NCBI GenBank assembly: GCA_051294375.1
Contig: CM119266.1
Span: forward strand, 19,417,657-19,481,656
Reading direction: 5' to 3'
From: Paraspadella gotoi
Taxonomy: Eukaryota > Chaetognatha
DNA length: 64,000 bases
This document shows positions 47,032 to 58,995 of this stretch, one piece after another. The stretch's first letter is position 1. Each line of letters opens with the position of its first letter. The position numbers and the translations under genes are program-made. A model generated the notes under the pieces. The model made no database searches, was not told where the DNA came from, and saw only the letters and a program-made list of their open reading frames with translations.

Positions 47032-48250
47032 ACATCGCGATAAGAATCACGTCGTCAGTTTTTTCCGCGGCCTAGTCTAAAAACAAGAACTGCATCTACT
47101 CATTTTGCATCGATTTATTTACTATTGTTTAAATCATTTTTAATGTCTAATGTTTGTGTTTGAGGAGTGTACGTTGTACGAGCGGATCTTACTATCAATA
47201 TCATCTCATTTAAAATATTTTCATTATTCGTTTGAAGATCGAGAATAGTATTCAAAATAATAGAATGGTAGAATTGGAGACAAAAACGTAAATATTTATA
47301 AACTGTTATAACAAGATAGATAGATATGTATATTAATTATGTAATGTACTACATACGAAAACGTTAACTATGGCAACTGTGAGATTGCCTGAGATACCAT
47401 GGGCGTGAGGGATCTTATCAACTGACTGAGTGATAAGACTAAAAATATAAACAACACTAATAGAAACTGTCATAACGTGAATTAAAATTAATCCGTAAAA
47501 AGTAAGTTGGAATCGTTTGATGAAATCTTCGACGGATTTGAGTCACTTGGTAGGAAATTAGGAAGTCAATGGAAAAAGGGAAAGGAAACTTGAAAGAAAA
47601 CTGCGGGGGAGTCGATGTGAGTCGATGTAAGTCGATGTGAGGATGTGAACACCTGTGTTTGTCTTGGATCCAAAATAGAAATTTAAATGCATTGAGTTTT
47701 AGGGGGAAAAATACCTACATGTAAAATGCATTGAGCGTTTTAAGTAAATGTTTCATTTTAAAACACATCCTATAAATATGTATAAATTTCGCAGCACTTA
47801 TTAACAATGAATGCAATAATTCAGACACGAATGTAGATTAGACATTAAATTGAAATAACAAAACAAAAATCTAACTTTTCCTTTTATGATAAATTGGATT
47901 CCTTAACTTTTGAAGTCAATTACTAGTAAAGCAGCATTGTGTGTATTTATTAGTTTTATTTAAAATAAAACACAATAAACAGTAGAAACCACGAACAAAA
48001 GAGCAAACCGTAAATGGAAAATGTTTTGAAGAACACAGTTCTACTGGCCATCCTGGTTCCAAAAAAAAAAAAGAATGAGGCGAAAGTTGTAGTCTGGCCT
48101 TTTTAAAAGCTCTACCCCTTCTACAGAATTTACGGAGAAAAAAAAACCGTATCATTTTAAATTATTATTTAAGAAAATTTAAGAATTTAAGAAACTTCTG
48201 TTTCTCTATTTCTTTCAGATTTAAGGAAGAACAAAAGGGGCGAGCTTTAA
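47032..48250. other. Intergenic region between two tail-to-tail genes
   Basis: Holds the 3' side of the acetyltransferase and of the SOSTDC1-like gene. GAGTCGATGTGAGTCGATGT short tandem units lie at 47610-47642. Two AATAAA hexamers on the minus strand (47946-47951, 47955-47960), about 300 bases past the SOSTDC1-like stop, could serve as its polyadenylation signals. Confidence 0.4.
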
Positions 48251-48251
48251 A

Positions 48252-50343
48252 TCACGTGCGCGAGGGATCCCGTATATCCTGAAATGGACGTTCCCACTCT
48301 TCCGCGTGACGTTTGGCGTACCTGGCGTGGTTTTCCTTCTTTCTATATCTTTTACATTTGCAACTCTTGACGACTCTGATGCTGTAGATACGAACGGTGC
48401 CGCCGGGACACGAAAGAGTCACGCGACGTCTCACGACGGCGTCACGCACGCAGTGAAACGAGGATCTTTTACGTTGACTTTTCGTCTTCACAAATTCTGC
48501 ATACCAAGGAACTGCGGCGGGAGGAAGACAGAACCCAACGCACAACACCTCCATTAAAGGTTTTCTGGCGCTAATGTCGTTCGGGATGGGATTAGGAAAA
48601 CACATCGAACTCATACTTAATATTTAGACCAAATTAAATATTAATTATTATAATATTTATTTATTGATAAAACTTACCGACAAAATCCATCGCTGATATA
48701 CCGTTTCGATCGTAAATCGCGGCAACCCAAATCTTCCGATTGTGACCCTAAAATGTTATGCTTAATAATTTTTTTTATTTTTCTTTTGTTTAAAAAAAAA
48801 ACAAAAAAACAAAAAAATTAAAACTCGGCCACTTTTAACAATACAAACATTTTTTTAATAAATTTTGTTTTGTCCTACTACTAAATATATTTTTATCGTT
48901 ACGTACAACTACTATTCAACTTAATTTTAAAAAGGTTTTAAAGAGGAAGCATCTTGATTGTTAAAAAGTCAGTAGGAAACGCTACGTCGTATAATGTAAC
49001 AAATTATAGTTTTTCTCGAGAAGTTTATTATAATTTAGTATAGTTAAAGATATCTTTCGTAAAATTATTTTTTCAAGGATTAAAAAAAAAACGTAGATGG
49101 AAGACCAGGTGCATCGGAAGTTCTGTGGGAGATGCAACGGGAGGTGCAACAGCAGGTGCAACAGCAGGCCAAATATTTTCTTTAACTTGAACGAAATTCT
49201 TTTTGGGCCTCCGACGAAGAGTCCAGACTACAAGAATCTCGTGCTTATTTAACATACACATAAAAATTTGATAAAAGAAAAAAATACTCTTTTATAAGGA
49301 TATGTTAATATAGATTTTTTATGATTTTTTGTAAAACTATGTAACATACTTTCTCAATCTGGCAATTCTCCCCAATTATTTTTAAGTACATAGCAAATTT
49401 TTTTCACGAAAAATAAAGTCTATTCGTAAGTGTATCTCTCGAGCTACCATAATTTTAGATAAAAGATAAAAGTAACAACAATTTTTAAATTTACTATATA
49501 ACAACCGTGATCCGATAAGAAAAGCATTATAAGAGATTTAGAAGGATACCAGATGGCTATGTGTCGCGTCGCCCCAGACTAACCCAGACAAAAAAATTAC
49601 CTTTTTATTAATATTTGCGCAAAAAATTGATTTGGTGATGAGGGAAGCAAACTACAAAGCCGAGCAAAATTTATGAGTTATTGCGTAAAAGATTATAACG
49701 TCGATTATAACGTCTTTTTAACGAAAAAAAGCATGAAAACTTTCCTTTTCGGTCGGTCTGTCTGTCCCACTTGCATTGAAAATGTATAAAACTCGGGTGC
49801 TAATATTACATCTGTTCTGGTAATACTGACGATTTTTCTTAAGCCAATCCTAGTGGCGTAAGGTTAAAACCTGGCCATCCCAAGCGGCCATTGAGGGTCT
49901 TCATCTCTAAACGCCAAACATGCTTTTGTAACCCATTTATGTACAAATCTAGATGCAGACGTAAAATTCTTATTTTATATAATACATATATTCAGTAGGA
50001 ATGATTAAATTAGGTAAATTAGTTGCACATATTGTAGTTCAAGTTTTAAAAGTATGATTCTTATTTTAGTAGATTATTTATTATTTTAAATTTGAGATTT
50101 TTATTCTGTTTTTCATACAAGCAGTTAAAGGAAAATAAATTTTTAGTCATTAAATTTTGTCCAACTAACAATTTATAAATAAGTTGTATTTAAACAAAAC
50201 AGTACATATAAATATATAAAGTAATGTTAGAACTCACGTGAGGGTTTTCTTTGCCGGTTGTCTCTTTCCTCCAATGTAGAAAACGGAATAGCCACATCCG
50301 ACAATATTAAGAGGAGAAACGATGAAGACAAAAATAACAACAT
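48252..50343 (-). CDS. SOSTDC1: SOSTDC1/sclerostin-like secreted cystine-knot protein, four exons
   Basis: Sclerostin and SOSTDC1 are secreted antagonists of Wnt (via LRP5/6) and BMP signalling. Coding exons 50238-50343, 49093-49227, 48678-48747 and 48252-48570 join in phase (1, 1, 2) to about 209 residues; human SOSTDC1 and sclerostin are about 206 and 213. Exon 1 starts with a signal peptide (MLLFLSSSFLLLILSDVA). Exon 2 has an AVAPAVAPPVASP linker. Exon 3 gives GCRDLRSKRYISDGFC and exon 4 KPLMEVLCVGFCLP, the cystine-knot CXGXC (114-118), then C144, C158 and KSCKCKRY. Eight cysteines at 89, 103, 114, 118, 144, 158, 174 and 176 match the C-terminal cystine-knot pattern, with the same C-to-C spacing as sclerostin at the exon 3/4 joint. 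The acceptor before the ATG exon (CCCACTTCCAG) implies a 5' leader exon. The exon 2 donor (C|GTTTTT) is weak. Gene and domain are firm; SOST versus SOSTDC1 is not resolvable in an invertebrate. Confidence 0.9.
49735..49835. mobile_element. MITE family 1 fragment in SOSTDC1-like intron 1
   Basis: CTTTTCGGTCGGTCTGTCTG, TCCCACTTGCATTGAAAATG and AAAACTCGGGTGCTAATATT correspond to the family 1 interior. Ends are missing. Confidence 0.6.
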
Positions 50344-50419
50344 GTGGATTTGCTTCGCATATAGGGCTGGAAGTGGGAAGAAGTATGGCATGTAATAAAA
50401 TATAAAAATTAGTCACTGA

Positions 50420-51470
50420 TCAAATATAAAGCTATGCCTTTGGGGAAAAATTAGAGAAATATTCTGAAAAAAAACATTTTTTGGGTATTTTTTATTAAAA
50501 ATCGAAAAAGTATTAGGTAAGTTCCCTTTCTTATTTTATTCTTTATGAGATACGAAATCCTTGATTGGGTCTAATTAGCGAATTTGTTTCAAAGAGGCCA
50601 AAGCAAAGCCATGTTATTAGTATGATATACATTAGTATATTATACAGTTCTTGAGGTCGTTGACAACTTGACAGATATAATTTCTCAATCTATATTTAAA
50701 TAGCAGCATCAAAACAAAATGTTTTATTTCATCTCAGAAAACCTTTTAATTGAAAGTTCCTCATTTTAGTGTTCATTTTTCCGTTTATGTTTTTTTGTGT
50801 CCGGCAAACGATATTGTATTTTTTAGCCCTAGTAGGTTTATAAGATTTTTGTTCTTTTTGCTTTAATAAGGAATTACGGCGCAGGAACCTAGTCTCATTT
50901 TGATTAAATAATATCCGGACAATAAGATCTTATTCCCTTTTATGTGGATGATAAAACGATTAATTTTTGTTTCCGGTACACGGATCCGGTCTCGTCTTCC
51001 GCCCGTCAGTGTTTGGCTTTTGTCAAAAGGTTTGATTTCCGGCCGATTTCCGGCCGAAACTAGAGATTCAAATCGATTCTTTTGTTGTTTTTTTTTACGG
51101 ATCTAAATGAGGAAGAAAATTATGAGATCGAAAGTGTGAAATTATTTGACAAATTTATTGAAAACAAAATTTTGTTTATATTCACAATATACGATTTTTT
51201 TTATTCGCAAATATCGAAAAACAATTTCATTTATAATTTTTTTTTTTAGATTTATTGAAAAAAATTATTCAAAATACTTTGATGAAATTTCTTTGAAAGG
51301 GAATAAAAAAATATAGAAAAGAAAAAGGGAACGAATGACTGAAAAAATAGAAGATATACAAAAACAGCAAGTATATAGTGAAAATTGAACAAAATAATTA
51401 TTTAAAATACACATAACGATATAATGAATAGTTTAGAAAACAATAGCCGAACTGCCAATTGTCAAGGAAA
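50420..51470. other. 5' side of the SOSTDC1-like gene, AT-rich
   Basis: Should contain its leader exon and promoter. I see no strong core-promoter motif; a GGCCGATTTCCGGCCGA direct repeat lies near 51040-51058. Confidence 0.35.
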
Positions 51471-51479
51471 TTATGAATG

Positions 51480-51645
51480 ACGACGTTTGCACAACTGAGA
51501 TGGAATTGGAACTCAAGATGTCAACGACGAAAAAGACGACGTCCGCTTCCAAATATTCGTCCCAATCGACGACGACGACGATAACGACGACGAAGACGAC
51601 GATGAAAACGAATACGGAATCAAAGAAGTGGAACTGTGTTCGTCT
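51480..51645 (+). CDS. Unassigned acidic coding-like segment
   Basis: Two frames are open. One starts ATG at 51474 and is Thr/Lys-rich. The other reads DVNDEKDDVRFQIFVPID, then an Asp/Glu tract and EYGIKEVELCSSCL before TGA at about 51652, which looks more protein-like but has no good acceptor. GACGAC triplets may create both frames. I recognise no family. Confidence 0.2.
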
Positions 51646-52050
51646 TGTTTATGAAATTGGTACAACCAATATAAAAATATCAATTCATAAATAAGTTATC
51701 TAGCCCCTTAATCTGGACCGGCTATGGTGGTTTAAGGCCTCCATCACTTTTACAATATGGTCCCTGCAAGCTTTCAATCAAGACTCCCTCACAGTCTTGT
51801 TTATTCACTATCTGTTTCAATTGTATAAACTATATAAAACTCAACTCAAACTTCTACCAATTATTTTTTTTTTATTTATACATAGAAAATTGGTACAATC
51901 AATATAAAAATTATCCCTTCATTTAATATACAAGCTATCTTGCCCCTGACTTTGGACATCACTCTTACAAGATAACGACATAGCAGGTCCCTGCAAGCTT
52001 TTAATCAAGACTCTCTCACAGTCTCGTTTATTCACTCCCAGAGTACCTGG
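51645..52050. mobile_element. Dispersed repeat family C, two direct copies
   Basis: ATTGGTACAACCAATATAAA at 51656 and ATTGGTACAATCAATATAAA at 51888 each begin a copy with CTATCTTGCCCCTGACTT or CTAGCCCCTTAATCTGG, then GCCTCCATCAC and GGTCCCTGCAAGCTTT. Confidence 0.75.
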
Positions 52051-52150
52051 CTTTCCCTGTCAATATATTTCGTTTATTTCCGTTTATTTTCTAACTTCCG
52101 AGTGATTATTTCTTTATTGCATTTTTCTTTCTTCTTCTCTCCCCATTCTC

Positions 52151-52507
52151 CTATTTTTTATTTCCTCCTTCTCTTCCAATATTTTCGCCACACATCCTGT
52201 CCTTTCTACCTTCCCTTCTTCTCAATTCTCGGGACTTAAAATAACCCGCGTAAAAAAAATGTGGAAGTGACTCGATTTGTTGGCCGAGTTGGGGAAGTCG
52301 TGGAGGGAGAGCGAGAAAGGGAACGGGGGGGGGAGGTGAAGCGCGGATAAAAGGGTCAACAGAGTCGAAATTAAAAGGAACCGGAAAGGTTATATTTTGC
52401 TTAGATGGTTTCATCATTAATTGGAAAACCTTTTTGATTAAAAGTACCGGAGTTCGGTGGCCGTAGGTTTTATTAGCCAAGTTCCGGTTTCCTGGCAAAA
52501 ATTCCAC
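52151..52507 (-). CDS. Unassigned open frame
   Basis: 119 codons open on the minus strand without an ATG at the start (GTG). Contains GNRNLANKTYGHRTPVLLIK and a proline patch ASPPPPVPFLALPPRLPQ. A TTTTTGCCAG acceptor lies near 52490. No domain recognised and no downstream exon found; could be chance. Confidence 0.2.
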   Translation of the reverse strand: MEFLPGNRNLANKTYGHRTPVLLIKKVFQLMMKPSKQNITFPVPFNFDSVDPFIRASPPPPVPFLALPPRLPQLGQQIESLPHFFYAGYFKSRELRRREGRKDRMCGENIGREGGNKK

Positions 52508-52559
52508 ACGAAAATTGAGTTTTATTTTATCAGGTTGATATCAATTTATATATTTTAAT

Positions 52560-55220
52560 GACGATCGTTATTTAAATAAAATCTTTAAGACTACGTCTTA
52601 CGTACCTTTTAAAATTTCAGCAAAAATATATATGCGTTTCCTTGGCTTGGGTTTCATATTTAGAATGGATATTTTGGTTCTTTCACTCAAACCTCGTTCT
52701 GTTGGGTTGACCTATTTTAAGTTGGGGACTTCTCGGTCGTTTTTGTCGATGTTATGTTTTGGTTTACGTTATATGAAATGAGTTAGGAGTGATTTTAAAC
52801 TTACGGGTGAGTTTAGGGTTGTTAAATTTAATGTGAACGGTGATTTGATAAATTGCGTGATTGGGTAGTAACAAAAGAAATAAATAGTAACAAATTGATA
52901 CAGGAATTGATATAGGCTCAGTTTTAAAGCATTTAAGTAATTTGAATAATAATAAAGTTATATATATATCTTTTTTATTTTCATTTTCTTCTCTCTCTCT
53001 GAGCTGTTGAGATCTATTTTTAGAATTTAAAGAATTGGGTTGGATCGATCAGGTCCTCCCGCTATTTGGTCTTCGCCTCAGAATGACTCACTTATTTTCC
53101 TGGGGAAAAACTTCTTGCACTTGAGTGTAAACAAGTCTGCGTCATAGATGTTGGAATAGTTGTTATGGCCCAACCAGGATGCAAAAACATATAAATTGCT
53201 CTGTTTCAAAACAAGTTCTGAAACCCTGCTAGGTATATAAGGCCCATGTTAGCAACTCCAGATATCATATCTGAATTATGATATCTAACTAATTTTTGTC
53301 GCATCTGCTTATGGCAGATTCCGTCTCTATAAATTATAATTTACTTTGTCGGTCAGTCGGTCCCGATTATTTCGTTGGTAAATTAATTAGATTATCTTAG
53401 AATATAAAATTATGAAATGTAAAAAAATTTCTTCTGTCCATACCTCTTTAGCAAATCTAAAGAAAAAAAATAATGCAAAAAGAGAAATGTAGAAAATGGA
53501 GCAGCTAAAAGGATACAGACTAGGATTATGAACGAAACAACAACAACAACAGCATAAAAAAATTATTCAATTATAATGGATAATTTTATTTCGGTTGTAC
53601 TAATTTCAAAAAAAAAAAATTATCATATATTTAAAAAAATATATATATATATTAATTAATTAATCAATCAATTACTTATTCAATTAAGTGATTAATCAGT
53701 CAGTCAATCATTTGAATACCGCTAAATTAGCGAAGGCAAAGCCGGCATTGTTTGCTCAACTTAGTTTATTTGAAAATAAGGGGAAAAAACGAAACTGAAA
53801 GTAAAGAAAGATGAAATTAAAAAAAAAATACAAAAATATTAATAGAACATGAACATGAATAGACAAGTTTTAAATTATCGATTTTAAAGTCAGATAAGTT
53901 TCGGAAAAAACCAAAAAAATACTTTCAAAACATTTTCAATGGTAATTAAAAAAGATTTAAAGTAATAACATGATAATAAAAATAAACTTAGAACAATAAT
54001 AAGAACAAACAAAACTTTCTTTTTATATGTTCATTTTTAGACTGATTCTCAGAAGCATCAAGAGAAAAAATTATATTTTCATTTTTTAAGTCGATTAATT
54101 TTTCTTAGTTTTTGTTGTCCTTTTTGTTTTTCTTCATCACCGCCGTCACTGTCTCTTCCAGGTCTTCCACCTGATTTAATTTGCTTTTGAAATTAAACTT
54201 TATGTTGAAGATCAACATTTATGCGTCAGATTAAAATATCCAGACTAAGTTCCAATCAGTAGGAACGACGAAAAATATCTAGTGACAACATAAGATGGAA
54301 CTGCTAAAGTAGACATTAGAAATATATTGTATATTATATATGAAAATTTCAAAATTACTTTCTTCACTATTTTATCGTTTTAGATTTTATAATATTATTA
54401 TGAAAGTTGCAAAATTACTCGTTTCATTATCTTTATCTTTGTTTTTTTTTATTTTAATTTTCTTAAATTTTCTTTGTTTTTTTTTTTTCTGGGAGGGGGA
54501 TGTTAGTGTTGCCTTCCGGAAATCGAGGGAGCATCGAAAAAACGCAAAATTTAAATACTTCGGCCTCCCGTTTTCTATTGCACATCATGCGTAATTTCTG
54601 TTAAAAATTCATTAATGAGAACTCATAACATACATAATTAACATTTTGGTTTAATTTACGCTTATTCTTTAAAAACCTTTAAAGGTGTAGCCCAAACCGA
54701 CATATTTATGAATGTTTTCCAGACTCTTCTTTTTAATTCAACGTGATAGAACGAAAAACCGTTTGTCAAGTTGTATAAGTCAACTGCTTTTATAATCGAT
54801 CTTCCGTTTTTTTTTTTGTCAAAGTAGATTTTAAATTTTCTAGTTTCGCTACAAAATACGCTGGAACATCGATTCCGGTAAAAAGATTTTTTTTTAAACT
54901 AATATATACAAATCTCGTAAAGGTTAACCGAAGCGAGAGAAAAATAAAAACGAAATAAAAAAGTCAGAAATATTGCACTGTTTGTATACGTAGAAATGTA
55001 TTTTTTCGCCAGAGCAATATTTTAATTTTTTCTACGTCATAATTAAATGTTTAATCTGTAAAACTTTTAACTTTTGGCGTTCACTGTTAATATTAACTAT
55101 TAATTTTTAATGTAATTCCGTCAAAGATTAAAATTTTCGATGCATTTAATCAAGAAAATATAGTGAAATTCTATGTTACTCATCGACTTCTACTGTAACA
55201 AGTTTGAGCAAACAATGTCG
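52560..55220. other. Gene-poor AT-rich stretch
   Basis: Contains a family 1-like TTGTCGGTCAGTCGGTCCC at 53345 and TTAATTAATCAATCAATTA runs at 53650-53720. An open frame at 54340-54594 is hydrophobic T-rich translation without support. Confidence 0.4.
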
Positions 55221-55234
55221 GATCTGCCCACGAT

Positions 55235-55475
55235 CATTTATCGGTAATTAATTAATTAATAATTAAATTATTCAAGTTAATTAATTAATTAGGCAATTAA
55301 TTAATTAATTTGATCCCAAATTTTTTTTTTAGGTCTTTTCGTCACTAACCACAACAAAAGCAATGACGACGATTAGAATAATGCCAATAACGATTGACTT
55401 GATTGATTGACTGATTAATTAATTATTAACTAATTGACTAATTGATTAATTAACTGATTAATTATTTGATTTATT
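55235..55475. repeat. TTAATTAA / TGATTGATTAAT field
   Basis: Degenerate TTAA and GATTAATT units over about 240 bases. Confidence 0.85.
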
Positions 55476-55523
55476 AATACATACAAAAGGAAAAAGAAGC
55501 ATAATCAATTAGTGAAACAGGTT

Positions 55524-55885
55524 TTTTATTTTTTCCATTTAAACTAATTTCCATTCAAACGATTCCATCGAAACTTGATTTCCTGCTCAATCACACACTC
55601 AATATCCTACCCACATGCAAAATTTCAGGTCAATCGTGCCATCCACTCAAGAGCAATTGGTGTTCAAATAATGAAATATATTTTTTTTTTGTTTTTTCCA
55701 TTTAAACTCATTTCCACTCGGACGATTCCATCGAAACTTCATATCCAGCTCAATCAAACATATATCAAACCCATACATAAAATTTTATTCAAATCCATCC
55801 ATCCAATCACGAGTAATTGGTGTTTTTTGCTAAGGTGGGAGGACGGACGGACGGAAGGACGGATGGACGGACAGACAGATGGACG
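55524..55885. repeat. About 163-bp tandem duplication followed by (GGAC)n
   Basis: TTTTTTCCATTTAAACTAAT and TTTTTTCCATTTAAACTCAT begin two copies about 163 bases apart, both ending AATTGGTGTT. A GGAC/GGAT tetranucleotide run at 55835-55885 follows. Confidence 0.85.
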
Positions 55886-56210
55886 GACATCATTTTTTTT
55901 AAATAATTTATCATGATTCAAAGTTCTGATATGATATAAGTCAGTGCCCGACAATATTGAGGGGGCGGACCGACGGACCGACAAAGTGAATTATAGAGTC
56001 GGGATCTGCTGACAAGCGAACGTAAAGACTTTCCGATCGCTGATTCGTTTTCAAGCGGAAATCTCATTATCTTGAATGTGCGGGAATACATATGTAATTA
56101 ATTTTACGGATAGATTAATTATTTTCTAAACTGACAACATTAAAAGGTTTTTCTTCCGGATAATTTAGCCAAGCGTAATATTTGAGAACAAAGACTCTTC
56201 CAGGGTTTTT

Positions 56211-56355
56211 AATTAAGCCGCGAGGACACTCAGAGTACTCTCAGCCACGAGTACTCTCAGAACAACTCTATATGACACTTTTCGGTTGGTCGGTCGGTAG
56301 ATTGGTCGGTCCCTCAGTCTCTTTCATATTTTAAGTGCGTATAATTAAGCTAATA
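56211..56355. mobile_element. MITE family 1, 5' fragment
   Basis: AATTAAGCCGCGAGGACACT, GAGTACTCTCAGAACAACTC and TTTTCGGTTGGTCGGTCGGT follow the order of family 1; the 3' terminus is absent. Confidence 0.7.
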
Positions 56356-56359
56356 ATAA

Positions 56360-57330
56360 TAATTGAGCAAACAGACAGATGAAAAGAGAGACCGACCGAC
56401 TGAAAAACGTCTTATTGAGTTTCGTCTATGCGCGACAAAGACGAAGATAACGATATAACGAAGCGTTTAACATAATTTTGTTAAGTCTTATTGTCTTATC
56501 AAACTTATGGAAACAAATAGTTTTACTTTTATTCGTAGTCTATTTAGTATCCAGGCTGTCAAAAAAATTCTAAGCGTATATATTTTTTTATATATACTAT
56601 AAAGTACACAGCTTTTAATATGCTTCTTTATTTTTTTTTTGTACGAATTTCATCAAGATGCTAAATTAACCTTTCTTCTTAGCTGCCATCCCCAGAAATG
56701 AGAAGCCCTTTGTTCGGTTCTTAAGAAAAACAAAAAAAGTCTTTGTGTTTCATAAAACCGATTAAAATTTTATTCAAACTCTTTAGATTTCTGGTTTTAC
56801 TTTGTAATATTTTTTTTTGAAATATAAACTTTACAAACTTTTTTTTTAACAAATTTGGAAAATAAATTTGAATCGGAATCAGAAAGAAAAGAGAGAAATT
56901 CCTTGATCGGGTTTTTCAATAAGATTAAGAAACGAAAGAAGATCTGAAATTCACCTTCTCGACTTTTTCATCATCGATCAAAATTTCGAGAAAAAAAAAA
57001 AAGATCAATTTTCCACGAAACCGAGATACTTGATGGCGGACAATAATTATATTTGGCATTGTAAGTCCCCCATTGGTTTGGGTATTTTTTGATAATGTTT
57101 TGTACTAAACTATGGATTGGTTATTATAAAAAAAAATGTGAAGCGAAAACGATTTATTGAACGTCGGTTTGACCTTTAACATTTTCTTTTACTTTCTTCT
57201 TTTCTCGAACTGAGGACCTTCGTTTCGCTTTGCGACTTGACTCGACGTTCTCCGCTTCAAATCACAAATTGCTCCCTTTTCTTCGAAACCAACAGGAAAC
57301 AACAGAGAGATAGGCGAAATAGTAAACGTT
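56360..57330. other. AT-rich DNA, no gene recognised
   Basis: No frame, RNA or repeat family that I can support. Confidence 0.4.
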
Positions 57331-57332
57331 TT

Positions 57333-57710
57333 CTACAGGGACCCTTTTTCATGACTTTTCAATTGGGTACAAATTCTCCGAATAATTTCATAATCACATA
57401 ACTCTTTCAGCAATGACTCCACAATTCGAACTCTTTTCCAAATCCTCACCGCTTGTTGGTCACTTTCCTTTCTCAACCGCGTTCGCCACTGATGGTGACA
57501 TTTCTCGTCAGCGTCGACTCCAACGTCTTTTCCTTTGACGTTTGGAGTCAAATCGTGTTCTTGCCTTTCCTCTCTCACTCTCAGGGGCTTAAAGGTCATT
57601 AGTCGCACCGTCCATCCATCTCCTTTGGGGGGAGGAGGGTCAAGGGCTTTAAAGTTCACCAATCGTGTCACATCAACAAAAGTCGTGTCCGGAATTAAAG
57701 GTCGCCTCAA
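57333..57710 (-). CDS. Unassigned open frame, possible exon
   Basis: 126 codons, protein-like and not repeat-derived: PLIPDTTFVDVTRLVNFKAL, DPPPPKGDGWTVRLMTFKPL, then a charged helical-looking stretch (WKRVRIVESLLKELCDYEII) and TGA-type end KSHEKGSL. It begins with TTG and the frame stops a few codons upstream, so a start would need splicing. I find no clear acceptor and recognise no family. Confidence 0.3.
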   Translation of the reverse strand: MRRPLIPDTTFVDVTRLVNFKALDPPPPKGDGWTVRLMTFKPLRVREERQEHDLTPNVKGKDVGVDADEKCHHQWRTRLRKESDQQAVRIWKRVRIVESLLKELCDYEIIRRICTQLKSHEKGSL

Positions 57711-58034
57711 ATGATGCCAGAAATTCCGTCTTTTTCACATCTGCTTTATGTTTTGGTGTTGTTTTTGTTGTTGTTGTTGTTTTTTTTGTTTTTTTTTGTT
57801 TTTTTTTGTTATCTGTTTTCAAGTTTTTCCGTTTCTCCTTTTTTGATTCTCTAAATGTTTTTTTTTTTTAACTCGTTCGCTTGTCGATTTATCAAATTCC
57901 GTCGACGAATAAGAAATAAAAAAATAAGAAATGATTTCTCGATTTATTTTATTTTTTTTCTTTCGTTTTTTTTCCCTTTTTTTTCCACTTTTCAATCTTT
58001 TCTTTCTTTTCTCAACGCGTCACCCTTTTTCCGA

Positions 58035-58298
58035 TTCGGCGACACCGACGACGACGAGGACGACGACGACGCTATGACGAAGACGTCGACGACGACGACA
58101 GTGACGAAGGACTCTATGACGCTGACACTCCGAATCACCGACTTGTATCGACGCCTTTTTCTTTGTTCCTTCGCCGCTAAGAAAGTCGTCGTTCTTCTTC
58201 CTCTTCCTCGTCGCGCGTCCCGTGACGACGTATTCCGTTTCAGACAGAACAGATATCGCTACGACGCTAAAATATCGCGTCTCCTTGGCAAAGAGTAA
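58035..58298 (+). CDS. Unassigned CpG-rich coding-like segment
   Basis: GAC-rich DNA open in two plus frames. One reads MTLTLRITDLYRRLFLCSF, KKVVVLLPLPRRASRDDV and stops at 58298. The other reads YDEDVDDDDSDEGLYDADTP and ends in LVSTPFSLFLRR at about 58182. Frame choice and splice framing are unclear; the poly-pyrimidine tract before it (57940-58010) could precede an acceptor. Confidence 0.25.
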   Translation, partial: FGDTDDDEDDDDAMTKTSTTTTVTKDSMTLTLRITDLYRRLFLCSFAAKKVVVLLPLPRRASRDDVFRFRQNRYRYDAKISRLLGKE

Positions 58299-58639
58299 CT
58301 TCGATCGCTATACTGTGATCTTCAAATCGAAATGGAGTCAAAACGCCTTCGATCGCGTTAAGACTTTCGACTGAGATGATTCAAGATCAAGAGTTGCAAA
58401 TTGGCAGAATGGAAAATTGACCGAGAATTTTAGTGGACGCATTCTGCCATTTGGTAAGTTTCTTTCAACATTTCTTTTCTTATTCAATGGACTTTATTCT
58501 AGTTTTAGCGCAATGAGTAAATCATTGAATGTCTTCATTTGAAACTCTTTTTTTTTTAAATACTTTTGTTTTTTAAAATTACGTTTTGTAATTGGGTTTA
58601 ATTCTAAAAAACTTATATAACTTGGAGATCAGAAAGAAC

Positions 58640-58805
58640 GGGCATCGCCACGCCTCCCTGGCGGAGTGGCTAACCCCGAGATTTAGGGTGCCCAGGAGGT
58701 GTGGGGGATTAGTCCATTAGTTGCCTTGTCTTTCTAAACCAAACAGAAACCTTTCTGACAAGATCTATAACCCGGGACCTTGTTCTGGGAAATGAATTGT
58801 CCGCC
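58640..58805 (+). mobile_element. tRNA-like SINE (family E)
   Basis: CCCTGGCGGAGTGGCTAACC contains TGGCGGAGTGG, a perfect A-box match, and GGGGGATTAGTCCATTAG a weak B box about 45 bases on, followed by a body to GAATTGTCCG. Confidence 0.55.
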
Positions 58806-58827
58806 CAATATATTATCATCGTTCTAA

Positions 58828-58995
58828 TAGGGGCCTTATTTTCCCATTTAATCTTAATTTCGGAATAATTTAGTTTATAGGTTTAAAGATTAGATTTGAG
58901 GTTGGGGTTGACGATTAGGTTAAAGATTAGGGATGGGGATTAGGTTAATGGTTATGGTTTGGGATTAGCCACTAAGGTTAGAGATTAGGGATCTC
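58828..58995. mobile_element. MITE family 2, partial copy
   Basis: GGGGCCTTATTTTCCCATTT start, then GAGGTTGGGGTTGACGATTA and GGGATGGGGATTAGGTTAAT interior; the right end is degraded. Two small palindromes (ACCAGTATTACTGGT, TTACTGGTCCAGTAA) lie just after, at 59050-59090. Confidence 0.6.

Noticed and set aside
55754-55984. Frames with RPSVCPSIRPSVRPS repeats
   Set aside because: Translation of the GGAC tetranucleotide run.
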